NCBI RefSeq assembly: GCF_014596515.1 | Contig: NZ_MSJQ01000292.1 | Location: 1-32,084 of the forward strand | DNA length: 32,084 bases | Direction: 5' to 3' | Source: Streptomyces sp. CBMA156 | GTDB lineage: Bacteria > Actinomycetota > Actinomycetes > Streptomycetales > Streptomycetaceae | Part shown: piece by piece, positions 1-7,092 of the stretch | How the letters are laid out: each line of letters begins with the position of its first letter | How positions within the stretch are numbered: the stretch's first letter is position 1 | The notes under the pieces: model-generated | Told to the model about the DNA's origin: nothing | The model's input: only the letters and a program-made list of their open reading frames with translations | The model's database searches: none | Program-made: the position numbers and the translations under genes

Positions 1-1205
1 CCGCCGCGGGCCTGGGCCCGGCCGGCCGAGCGCTCCAGCTCGCCCGCCAGGGCCTCGTCGGGTTCGAGGGCCGCGTGGGCGCGGTGCCAGGCCCGGCGGT
101 CCGAGTCGACGTCGGGATCGGTCGCCTCGGCCAGTGCCCGGTGGACGTCCCGGCGCACGGTGGGGTCGGCGGCGCGGTAGGCCGCCGAGCGCACCAGCGG
201 GTGGCGGAAGCGCACCCTCGTGCCGAACTCGACCAGTCCCGCCGCCTCGACCGCTCCGGCGGCGTCCGCGTCGATGTCGAGCCGCTCGGCGACCCTCCGC
301 AGCAGCGGCACGTCGCCCACCGGTTCCGCGGCCGCCGCCAGCAGCAGCCGCTGCGCGGCGGCCGGCAGCGATCCGATGCGCCGCAGGTAGGTCTGCTCGA
401 TCTGGCCGGCCAGCGGGCGGACGTCCGGGCGCCCGAAGCCGCCGGCCAGCTCGGCGGCGGTCAGTCCCTTGGTCAGTTCGAGCAGGGCCAGCGGGTTGCC
501 GCGGGTCTCGGCGACGATGCGGTCCCTGACCCGTTCGTCCAGCCGCCCGGGGACCACCGATTCCAGCAGCGCCCGCGCGTCGTCCTCACGCAGCCCCCGG
601 ACGGCGGTCTCGGGCAGCCCGCGGAAGGGGTCGCCGTCGGCGGCGGGCGCCGACGCCCGCACCGCGAACACCAGCGCCACCCGCTCCGCGAGCAGTCGGC
701 GGGCGACGAAGGCCAGCGTCTGGGCGGAGACCCGGTCGAGCCACTGGGCGTCGTCCACGACGCAGACCAGCGGCCGCTCCTCCGCGGCCTCGGCCAGCAG
801 GCTGAGCACCGCCAGGCCGACCAGGAAGCGGTCCGGCGCGCTGCCCGCGCTCAGCCCGAACGCGACGGACAGGGCGTCGCGCTGGGGGCCGGGGATGCGG
901 TCGAGGTGGCCCATCAGGGGCACGCACAGCTGGTGCAGTCCGGCGAACGCCAGCTCCATCTCGGACTCGACGCCGACGGCCCGCAGGATCCGGCACCCCG
1001 CCGCGCCGCCCACCAGGTACTCCAGCAGGGCGGACTTGCCGACTCCGGGCTCGCCGCGCAGCACGAGCACCTGGCCCCGGCCGGTGCGGGCGCCGGCGAT
1101 CACCTGGTCCAGCGCTCCGCATTCGCCCCGCCGGCCGCGTAGCCCGCGCAACCCGCGTGGCCCGTACGGCCCGTGCGGCTCGCGCCGAGGGGCGCCGCCC
1201 GCCAT
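1..1205 (-). CDS. LuxR-family regulator with N-terminal AAA ATPase domain (partial, C-terminus beyond window)
   Basis: This is the N-terminal ~401 residues of a large ATP-binding transcriptional regulator of the type common in Streptomyces (LuxR/LAL-like). The sequence shows a GRRGEC entry motif near residue 24, a Walker A motif GEPGVGKS at residues 51-58 and a Walker B region LVCVVDDAQW ending near residue 155. An STAND-type region follows with TRGNPLALLEL and an FRHPLVRSAAY motif. The expected C-terminal LuxR helix-turn-helix lies outside the window and is inferred. I chose the ATG at 1205 because the conserved domain starts about 20 residues later; an in-frame TTG lies slightly downstream. 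The frame stays open to the left edge, so length and DNA-binding domain cannot be verified. Nothing in the neighbouring genes identifies its target. Confidence 0.85.
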   Translation of the reverse strand, partial: MAGGAPRREPHGPYGPRGLRGLRGRRGECGALDQVIAGARTGRGQVLVLRGEPGVGKSALLEYLVGGAAGCRILRAVGVESEMELAFAGLHQLCVPLMGHLDRIPGPQRDALSVAFGLSAGSAPDRFLVGLAVLSLLAEAAEERPLVCVVDDAQWLDRVSAQTLAFVARRLLAERVALVFAVRASAPAADGDPFRGLPETAVRGLREDDARALLESVVPGRLDERVRDRIVAETRGNPLALLELTKGLTAAELAGGFGRPDVRPLAGQIEQTYLRRIGSLPAAAQRLLLAAAAEPVGDVPLLRRVAERLDIDADAAGAVEAAGLVEFGTRVRFRHPLVRSAAYRAADPTVRRDVHRALAEATDPDVDSDRRAWHRAHAALEPDEALAGELERSAGRAQARG

Positions 1206-1365
1206 CCACCACCGCCATGCAGTCCAAGGTTCGACCCTGATCGGCTCAGGCCGCCCTCATCATGCATCAGCTCGCGTGGACGAACAAACAGTGTGCTCAT
1301 CCCCTTGCGGGACGGGAGCGGTGAGGTGTCGTCACCCCGGCGCGGCGCCTCCGTGTCCAGGGGGC

Positions 1366-2106
1366 TCACCTGCCCGGATCCGGGTACGCCGCCCAGTGCG
1401 CCTCGACGGCCGCGGCGACCTCGGCCGGCCTCTGCAGCGGCGTCCAGTGGTTGCAGTCGAGCCGCACGATCCCGGGGGCCCGCAGCGAGGCGGCGAGCTT
1501 CTCGCCGGACCCGACCGGGCAGGCGGGGTCGCGCACTCCCCAGAACACGAGGCAGGGCGCGGTCACCCGCGCCAGGCCGGGCTCCCACTGCGCTCCCACG
1601 GTCACGGCGGAACGGTAGAGCCCGAGGATGCTCTCCTTCATGGGCGCGTCCACCCGGCCGGCCATCTCCCGAGCGGGACCGGCCGGGACCTCGAAGCCGG
1701 CCGCCACGTCGTGGGCGAAGGCGCCGGGTTCCAGTCCGCTCATGAAGCGGTCGCCCTCGACGGGGTGCTGCCAGATCCGCGCGAGCCGATGCCACCGGTA
1801 GCCCGCGTCGACCGGGCCGTTGCCGCCGGCCCAGGTGCGGACCAGGTCGGGGCGCAGGGAGGCGACGCGCGCGGTGAGGATGCAGCCCCAGTCGTGGCCG
1901 ACCAGGTCCACCGGTTCACCGACGCGCTCCAGCCGGCCGACGAGCCAGTCAACGTACTCCTCCTTGGTGGAGCGGAAGCCGTCGGGGCGCGGCGCGCCGA
2001 ATCCGGGCAGGTCCCAGGCCTCCACGTCGGTGCGGGTCAGGTGCCGGCGCACGCCGTCCCACACGTGGTGGGTGTCGGGGACGCCGTGGATCAGGATCGC
2101 GGGCAT
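1366..2106 (-). CDS. alpha/beta hydrolase (epoxide hydrolase / dehalogenase-like)
   Basis: A 246-residue cytoplasmic alpha/beta-fold hydrolase. Visible motifs are the oxyanion-hole HGVPDTHH at residues 7-14 and the nucleophile elbow VGHDWG, with Asp72 in the nucleophile position, as in epoxide hydrolases and haloalkane dehalogenases rather than Ser esterases. An acid region FWGVRDPACP and a C-terminal catalytic His in CNHWTPLQRP complete the set. The ATG at 2106 is chosen because AAAGGA lies 7 nt upstream; the frame stays open further upstream but that part has no family similarity. It is divergent from the CMD-like gene at 2307 and may belong to the same oxidoreductase/sigma-factor neighbourhood. 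I found no YGTCACA-N16-GGTC site for it. The substrate is unknown. Confidence 0.88.
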   Translation of the reverse strand: MPAILIHGVPDTHHVWDGVRRHLTRTDVEAWDLPGFGAPRPDGFRSTKEEYVDWLVGRLERVGEPVDLVGHDWGCILTARVASLRPDLVRTWAGGNGPVDAGYRWHRLARIWQHPVEGDRFMSGLEPGAFAHDVAAGFEVPAGPAREMAGRVDAPMKESILGLYRSAVTVGAQWEPGLARVTAPCLVFWGVRDPACPVGSGEKLAASLRAPGIVRLDCNHWTPLQRPAEVAAAVEAHWAAYPDPGR

Positions 2107-2241
2107 GGGCCGAGTCCTTTGCTCGTCGGGGTCGCGCGGGCAGCGGGAGGCCGGGGGGTCCGGGCCCGGGGCGTGCGTGGCGGGATCGTGCCACCGTGTG
2201 AGCGGGGCCGGCCGGGGTGAGGCAGGACACACGTCCTTCGG

Positions 2242-2268
2242 TGTCACAGACCACGGGGCATGCCGGTC
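2242..2268 (+). promoter_or_regulatory. ECF41/SigJ-type promoter for the CMD-like gene
   Basis: TGTCACA (2242-2248), a 16-nt spacer, then GGTC (2265-2268), 38 nt before the ATG at 2307. ECF41/SigJ promoters are known to use TGTCACA-N16-CGTC, so only the first base of the -10 differs. The same layout recurs before two other genes of this cluster. Confidence 0.65.
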
Positions 2269-2306
2269 ATCACTGTGAACCGGCACGACGACGAGGAGAA
2301 CACCTC

Positions 2307-2780
2307 ATGGAAGCACGTCTCGACTTCTTCGGCAGCGCGCTCGGCGCCAGGGTCCTGAAGCACCTCAATTCGGCGAACAAGGCCGTGGTGGACTCCACGC
2401 TGCCGCACGCCACCCAGGAACTGGTGAAGATCCGCGCCAGCCAGATCAACGGCTGCGGCTTCTGTACCGACATGCACACCAAGGACGCCGCCCAGGCGGG
2501 CGAGACCGCCCAGCGGCTCCACCTGGTGGCCGCCTGGCGGGAGGCCACGGTCTTCACCGACGCCGAGCGCGCCGCGCTGGAGCTGGCGGAGCAGGGCACC
2601 CGGGTCGCGGACGCCGCCGGCGGCGTCACCGACGAGGCCTGGGCGGACGCGGCCGGGCACTACGACGAGGAGCAGCTGGCCGCGCTGGTCTCCCTCATCG
2701 CGGTGATCAACGCCTACAACCGCGTCAACGTCCTCAACCGGCAGCCAGCCGGCGGCTACCGGCCCGGCCAGTTCGGCTGA
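2307..2780 (+). CDS. carboxymuconolactone decarboxylase / AhpD-family protein
   Basis: A 157-residue protein of the AhpD-like/CMD superfamily. The core reads INGCGFCTDMHTKDA, giving the redox CxxC pair Cys50 and Cys53 followed by His57, the AhpD-type peroxidatic arrangement. The start is the ATG at 2307 with GAGGAGAA just upstream; the longer in-frame extension is not conserved-looking. These small all-helical proteins act as alkylhydroperoxidase-like reductants, often with unknown partner substrates. A sigma-41-type promoter lies directly upstream, and a perfect hairpin terminator follows the stop. CMD genes are among the established genomic partners of ECF41 sigma factors, and such a sigma gene lies 2 kb downstream. 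The physiological substrate cannot be read from the sequence. Confidence 0.92.
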   Translation: MEARLDFFGSALGARVLKHLNSANKAVVDSTLPHATQELVKIRASQINGCGFCTDMHTKDAAQAGETAQRLHLVAAWREATVFTDAERAALELAEQGTRVADAAGGVTDEAWADAAGHYDEEQLAALVSLIAVINAYNRVNVLNRQPAGGYRPGQFG

Positions 2781-2803
2781 GCCGGCCGCGGGGCCCCCGT
2801 ACG

Positions 2804-2847
2804 GTCCGTCTCCTCGTCACCTCCCGGACTGTGACGAGGAGACGGAC
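2804..2847. terminator. bidirectional terminator hairpin
   Basis: A perfect 17-bp inverted repeat (GTCCGTCTCCTCGTCAC and its complement) with a 10-nt loop sits between the convergent CMD-like and cupin genes, so it can serve both. Confidence 0.85.
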
Positions 2848-2867
2848 TTCCGCCGGCGGCGGCGTTC

Positions 2868-3317
2868 TCACCCGGTGGGGCGCGGGGCGCGCAGGTGGGC
2901 GCGCTGTCGGAGTTCCTCCTCGGGGACGAGTTCGAGCATGGGTTTGCCGGGGGCGCACAGCATGGTCACCACGAACCGGGTCCGCGCGTCGGCGAGCGCG
3001 TTGCCGTCCTGGTAGTGGATCGCGTCGCCGCCCGGCTCCCAGAAGGTGCCGCCGGCCTCCACCACCCGCTCGGGCTCGCCCTCCAGCTCGAAGCGGACCG
3101 CGCCCTCGAGCACGTATCCGAAGGCGGGCCCCGAGTGGCGGTGCGGCGGGGTGCCCGGGTCGCCCGGCTCCCACTCGATCCGCACGGTCATCGCCGAGGC
3201 GCCCTCAGGGACGGTCAGCGGCGCGGCGTCCTGTAGCATCCGGGCCGCGGTCGTCCAGCTCGCCGACGACGCCGGGTCGCCGGCCGGGTGTGAGTGTCCT
3301 GCGTGATGGTCCGACAC
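2868..3317 (-). CDS. cupin-domain protein
   Basis: A 149-residue single-domain cupin. The metal-binding motif 1 is seen as PPHRHSGPAFGYVLEG followed by the EAGGTFWEPGGDAIHY segment of motif 2. Such proteins are small metal-dependent beta-barrels (dioxygenase, isomerase or sensory roles); this one is not specific enough for a reaction. I place the start at the GTG at 3317 because GGAAGGTG lies about 8 nt upstream; the longer frame to 3509 would run through the promoter region. The N-terminus is His-rich (SDHHAGHSHPAG). A TGTCACA-N16-GGTC promoter on the same strand lies about 70 nt upstream, tying it to the ECF41-type set. Confidence 0.87.
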   Translation of the reverse strand: MSDHHAGHSHPAGDPASSASWTTAARMLQDAAPLTVPEGASAMTVRIEWEPGDPGTPPHRHSGPAFGYVLEGAVRFELEGEPERVVEAGGTFWEPGGDAIHYQDGNALADARTRFVVTMLCAPGKPMLELVPEEELRQRAHLRAPRPTG

Positions 3318-3385
3318 TGTCGTGCACCTTCCGTCCGTCGCCGGGTATCCGGCGGGGTGCTTCTCCCCCGCCCTTCGGCAGTGTT

Positions 3386-3412
3386 GACCGGACACCGTGT
3401 GAATGTGTGACA
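3386..3412 (-). promoter_or_regulatory. ECF41/SigJ-type promoter for the cupin gene
   Basis: Read on the minus strand: TGTCACA (3412-3406), 16-nt spacer, GGTC (3389-3386), 68 nt before the GTG at 3317. Same -35, spacing and -10 as the site at 2242. Confidence 0.65.
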
Positions 3413-3568
3413 CGTGGGGAGCGTCGTGGGGGTCACCGCGGCGCGACGCGTTGCCACCCCTGCGCCCCTGCGCCCGGATGGCGTGGCACGGCACTCCGGC
3501 GACCGTCACGCTCGCCCCGTAGGCCGTCCGGGCGAGGGCGGGAGGAGTTCGGGATTCCTCCGGCCTGC

Positions 3569-3595
3569 CGTCACAACCACGGCGGCAGCCCGGTC
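3569..3595 (+). promoter_or_regulatory. ECF41/SigJ-type promoter for the NAD(P)-binding oxidoreductase gene
   Basis: CGTCACA (3569-3575), 16-nt spacer, GGTC (3592-3595), 48 nt before the ATG at 3644. One mismatch in the -35 relative to TGTCACA. The remaining bases between this site and the divergent cupin promoter show no other clear feature. Confidence 0.6.
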
Positions 3596-3643
3596 TTTAC
3601 CTGGTGAGGACCCGAAACCGAACCTCCCGAGAGGATCCCCACC

Positions 3644-4393
3644 ATGAAGGTCGTAGTCATCGGCGGCACCGGACTGATCGGATCGAAGCTGGTCGCCTGG
3701 CTCGGCGCCCACGGCCACGAGGCGGTGCCGGCCTCACCGAGCACCGGCGTCGACACGCTGACCGGAGCGGGCCTCGCCGAGGTGCTCAGGGGCGCCCGGG
3801 TCGTCGTCGACGTGTCCAACTCCCCCTCGTTCGCGGACGACGCCGTGACGGAGTTCTTCCGGACCTCGACGGCCAACCTCCTCAGGGCCGGGGCCGACGC
3901 CGGTGTCGCCCACCACGTCGCCCTGTCGGTGGTCGGCACCGAACGCCTCCAGGCGAGCGGCTACTTCCGGGCCAAGCAGGCGCAGGAGGAGCTGATCGAG
4001 GCGTCCGGGCTGCCCTACTCCATCGTGCGCGCCACGCAGTTCTTCGAGTTCGTGAAGGGCATCGCCGCCGAGGCCACCGACGGCGACACCGTGCGTCTGG
4101 CCCCGGTCGGGATCCGTCCCGTCCTCTCGGACGACGTGGCCGCCGCCGTGGGCCGTACGGCCGTCGGCTCCCCTGTCGGCGGTGTGGTCGAGGTGGCCGG
4201 TCCCGACACCTTCCGGCTGGACGAGCTCGTCCGCGAGACCCTGGCCGCCGAGGACGACCCGCGCACCGTGGTGACCGATCCGCACGCCAGGTACTTCGGC
4301 ACCGAGCTGCGGGAGAGCACGCTGTTGCCCGGCCCGGGAGCGCACATCGCCGGGACCCGCTTCGCCGACTGGCTCGCCCGGCAGCGGGCGTGA
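3644..4393 (+). CDS. NAD(P)H-binding atypical SDR / NmrA-like oxidoreductase
   Basis: A 249-residue Rossmann-fold protein. The dinucleotide motif GGTGLIG is at residues 7-13, followed by the VVVDVSNSPSF strand, the HHVALSVVGTERL segment, YFRAKQAQEELIEASG (the YxxxK-like pair of extended/atypical SDRs) and a C-terminal GPDTFRLDELVRETL region typical of NmrA/YwnB-like proteins. The start at 3644 is preceded by GAGAGGAT. It most likely acts as a cytoplasmic oxidoreductase or NAD(P) sensor; the substrate is unknown. It lies behind a CGTCACA-N16-GGTC promoter and upstream of the ECF41-type sigma gene. Oxidoreductases/epimerases are known neighbours of such sigma factors. Confidence 0.9.
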   Translation: MKVVVIGGTGLIGSKLVAWLGAHGHEAVPASPSTGVDTLTGAGLAEVLRGARVVVDVSNSPSFADDAVTEFFRTSTANLLRAGADAGVAHHVALSVVGTERLQASGYFRAKQAQEELIEASGLPYSIVRATQFFEFVKGIAAEATDGDTVRLAPVGIRPVLSDDVAAAVGRTAVGSPVGGVVEVAGPDTFRLDELVRETLAAEDDPRTVVTDPHARYFGTELRESTLLPGPGAHIAGTRFADWLARQRA

Positions 4394-4460
4394 GCCGGCC
4401 CCCGGCCGCTCGCCCCTTCCGCCCCCTGTCCCGCCCTGCCCCACCGACACAGGACGCCTG

Positions 4461-4670
4461 ATGACCACCACCTCCGCACCCCCGCTCGCCCTCGCGGCCG
4501 CCGCGCGGTCCCTGGCCGCGGAGGCCGTCGCGCTCCAGGCCCGCGTCACCGAACTGCGCGGCACGCTCGCCCTGCTCGACCTCCGGATGCGGTCCGTGTC
4601 CGACTCCCTGCGGCGGCTCCGGGACGCCGGTGCCGGGTACCCGCCCGCACCGCCCTCCCCCGGACCCTGA
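4461..4670 (+). CDS. small hypothetical coiled-coil protein
   Basis: A possible 69-residue protein. After an Ala-rich start, residues ~15-55 form a heptad-like helix (AAEAVALQARVTELRGTLAL followed by LDLRMRSVSDSLRRLRDAG), then a Pro/Gly-rich end. It lies in the same direction between the oxidoreductase (68-nt gap) and the sigma gene (76-nt gap), so could be co-transcribed. The ribosome-binding site is weak (AGGAC). I do not recognise the family. Helical amphipathicity supports a real gene, but the short length and GC-rich DNA make this uncertain. Confidence 0.45.
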   Translation: MTTTSAPPLALAAAARSLAAEAVALQARVTELRGTLALLDLRMRSVSDSLRRLRDAGAGYPPAPPSPGP

Positions 4671-4745
4671 GCGCCCTCGGGCGGTCGGCTCCTTCCGGCC
4701 CGTCCGGCCGGCGACGAGGAGCTGCGGGAGAAGGAGGACAGGCGC

Positions 4746-5704
4746 ATGGAGTTCGCCGACGAGGCTTTGCCGGTCGGGGAGTTGGTCGACGAACGCCGGC
4801 ACCTGATCGACCTGGCCTGTCGGATGCCGGGCAGCGCCGGTGAGGCCGACGGGGTGGTGGACGAGGCGTACCGGCGGTGGTACGCGCCGGCGGGGCCGGA
4901 GCGGGAGGGGGTCGGCGAGCCGCGGGCGTGGCTGTCCCGGGTCGTGGGCGGGATCTGTCGGGAACGGCTGGCGCGGCCGGGACGGCGGCGGGACGGCGGG
5001 CCCGTCCCGTGTCTTGAGGCTGCCGGGGTGGAACGGACGGTCGGCGAGGTGCTGCCGGGTCTGTCCCCGGCCGAACGGGCCGCGTTCGTGCCCGACGACG
5101 TGGCCGGGACGGCGCCGCGCGCGGTCGCCGGCGTCGTCGGCCGCTCCGCGCCGGAGTGCTCGGACCCGGCGGAACGGGCACGGCGGAGCCTGCGGGCCCG
5201 GCGGGGCCGCGCCACCACACCGGAGGAGCGGGACGCGGCGGTGTGCGGGGTGCGCGAGGCGTGTGCGGCGCAGGACCCGCAGCGGCTGCTGGTGCTGCTG
5301 GCACCGGATGTGACGGCGTTCTTCGACGGAGGCGGCAAGGTACGGGCCCCGGTGCGGCCGGTGCACGGCCCGCACCGGGTGGCCCGGAGCCTGCTGACGC
5401 TGCTGGCCCCCGCGCGCGCACCACGGTGGACAGCCGCTCCGTCAACGGCCGGACCGGGCTGGTCGTACGGTACGACCGGCGGGTCGCGGCGGTCCTCGGC
5501 CTCGACCTCACCGGCCGTCGCATCGTCCACGTCTGGGTCGTCGTCAATCCCGACAAGCTGCGCTCCTGGAACCGGGCCGCGCCCGGCCGCCGTCGAGGAT
5601 CGACACCGTGCGCCCCCGTCCCGTGGCAGGCCGCGCGGGTGGGTCCGGTGTCGGCGCCCGGGGCGCGCCGGGCTCCTCGCTATGGTGTGACGTGGTCTCC
5701 GTGA
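4746..5704 (+). pseudogene. ECF41/SigJ-type RNA polymerase sigma factor, apparent frameshift in the SnoaL-like C-terminal domain
   Basis: The frame starting at 4746 (strong GGAGAAGGAGGA ribosome site) encodes a sigma region 2 (LIDLACRMPGSAGEADGVVDEAYRRW, split here as two stretches in the fold), a divergent region 4 ending SLRARRG, and the start of the SnoaL-like tail with the DGGGK motif characteristic of ECF41. At about 5407-5420 (CCCCCGCGCGCGCA) the reading must move to another frame to give RTTVDSRSVNGR, VVRYDRRVAAVLGLDL and the conserved NPDKL motif; removing one CG unit restores it. As written, the first frame instead ends at 5690 with an unrelated tail. Region 4 is also unusual: the recognition-helix area reads PECSDPAERARRSL. 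It is either a natural slip, a decaying gene, or a sequencing error. It would be the expected regulator of the three YGTCACA-N16-GGTC promoters. Confidence 0.75.
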
Positions 5705-5777
5705 GGAAGCCGGACGGCTGTCCGGGCGGGCCGAGCGCGGGCGCGACCACCAGGGTTGAGGACGAGAGGAACACAAG

Positions 5778-6311
5778 GTGTCTGTCACCCACACGGCACA
5801 TCACATCGAGATCACCGCCGAGAGCCTCCAGGAGGACCTGGCCCGCCTGGAGGTCCAGAAGCAGGCCCTGGAGCGGGAACTGGCCGCGGTCGTCGCCCAT
5901 CTCGGCTCCGTCAAGCGCGCTCTCGACGCCCTTCAGGCCCTGATGTCCTCCACCGGGCCGGATTCCTCGGGCACTCCCCCGCGGGGAGCCAGGGCCGCCG
6001 TGCCCCGGCCGACGCGGCCCGCGGCGGGCCCGGCCGACGCCCCTGCCGCTGCCGGACATGAGGACCGCGACACCGCGCCGGAGTCCGTCGACGAGGAGGG
6101 CGCCCCGAAGCAGTACGGCCGGCTCACCGAACAGATCCTGGACTACTTCACCGGCGCCGGCGACGTCGAGGTGCGCGCCCGCGACGTCGCCGAGGCGCTC
6201 GGCCGCGCCACCGACAGCGGCAGCATCAACGCCGTCCGCAGCACCCTCGACCGCCTGGTCGCCTCCTCCCGCGTCCGCCGCGCCGGCCGGGGCCTGTACC
6301 GCGCCGTGTGA
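5778..6311 (+). CDS. coiled-coil / winged-helix protein, conserved in streptomycetes, function unknown
   Basis: A 177-residue protein with a GTG start at 5778 behind a GAGGACGAGAGGA ribosome site. Residues ~12-55 form a strong coiled coil (ESLQEDLARLEVQKQALERE and following). A Pro/Ala-rich, acidic linker spans ~58-110. The last ~65 residues form a winged-helix-like unit: YGRLTEQILDYFTGAGDVEV, then DVAEALGRATDSGSINAVRS, TLDRLVASSRVRRAGRGLYR. The C-terminal pattern resembles bacterial replacement-type winged helices that read promoter or RNA, so DNA binding is an inference. I recall similar streptomycete hypotheticals but no function. The gene stands alone, with the phosphotransferase remnant downstream in antisense. 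Confidence 0.8.
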   Translation: MSVTHTAHHIEITAESLQEDLARLEVQKQALERELAAVVAHLGSVKRALDALQALMSSTGPDSSGTPPRGARAAVPRPTRPAAGPADAPAAAGHEDRDTAPESVDEEGAPKQYGRLTEQILDYFTGAGDVEVRARDVAEALGRATDSGSINAVRSTLDRLVASSRVRRAGRGLYRAV

Positions 6312-6389
6312 CGGCCCCGGCCCTCCTGGGCCTCGTGCGGTGCGGGCGGGCCGTCGCCTGACCGCCCCGAGCCGAGCGCGGTCGGTTCC

Positions 6390-6850
6390 GACCCCGGCGC
6401 TGCGAGAGCCAGTCGAGGACGACCCCGCCGCACCAGGTCCGGTGCCCGCGCAGCGCCGTCGAGCCGGGTGGCGGGGGCTGGGCGCCGGAGCGCGGGACCT
6501 GCCCCGCGAGGGCCGCGAGCGCGGCGTCCGACTGTTCGGGGGCGACGCCGCAGGGCGGTGGGGTGCTCGGCGGACAGCCGGGAGGCGTCGTGACCGTCCG
6601 CGGGCGGTGCCGGGCAGCACCGTGAAGTCGGCGAGGTCGACCCGACTCGCCCCGGGGCAGGGCCGGTTCCCGTCGCGGATCCGGACCCGGCCGCGTCCGT
6701 CGAACAGCACGTTGTCGCGGCGCAGGTCGCAGGGGAGGACGGAGTCGCCGGCGGTGGCCGGGGCCCAGCCGCTCTCCGGCTCGGCGAGAGGGTCGATCGG
6801 CTTCCTGGGGAGCCACCACGGCAGGCCGCCGGACCGAGTGCCGGCTCGCC
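6390..6850 (-). pseudogene. remnant of an aminoglycoside phosphotransferase (APH)-family kinase
   Basis: On the minus strand three successive frames carry one continuous APH-like C-terminal half. The first reads LPCDLRRDNVLFDGRGRVRI, then GNRPCPGASRVDLADFTVLPG. The second gives GHDASRLSAEHPTAL. The third gives AALAALAGQVPRSGAQPPPP followed by ALRGHRTWCGGVVLDWLSQ. Streptomyces APH-family proteins show the same order of motifs (HGDLR-DN, VVDW, HP-A, PPPPG, a final tryptophan-leucine helix). Here the Brenner-motif His is Pro, the metal-binding region reads RDGNRP rather than VDWN, at least two frameshifts are present and the N-terminal lobe is missing. Boundaries are approximate. The DNA fills the gap between the winged-helix gene and the PBP gene. 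Confidence 0.72.
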
Positions 6851-6998
6851 CGCGAAGGACGGGGCGTGAAGCAACCTTCCGCTCCACTCGCGGCATCCAT
6901 GTGAGTGAGGGTCACGAGAGGGCTGGGCCGCCGCACGCGGGGCGGGCCGGGCTTTCCTTTTCACCGCCCCCGTTCAGTTCGTATGCGATTCGACATTT

Positions 6999-7092
6999 CG
7001 GAACCGGCTTCCGATATCTGTTGCACAGCCGTGACAGCCCCACCCGAAAAACCGTTCGAGCAGCAAGGATTGAGGGCTAGCATTCCGGAATG
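6999..7092 (+). promoter_or_regulatory. upstream region of the PBP gene with inverted repeats
   Basis: The DNA becomes relatively AT-rich before the PBP gene. CGGAA/TTCCG arms face each other at 6999-7013, and GGAAC at 7000-7004 resembles a -35 element of cell-envelope ECF sigma factors, without a convincing -10. A perfect 12-bp palindrome CATTCCGGAATG at 7081-7092 covers the start codon. A role as operator or translational element is inference. Confidence 0.3.

Noticed and set aside
5668..5704. TGTGACG near 5687, a possible fourth ECF41-type site on the minus strand
   Set aside because: At the required 16-nt distance the sequence is GGCG rather than SGTC, and no minus-strand gene follows.
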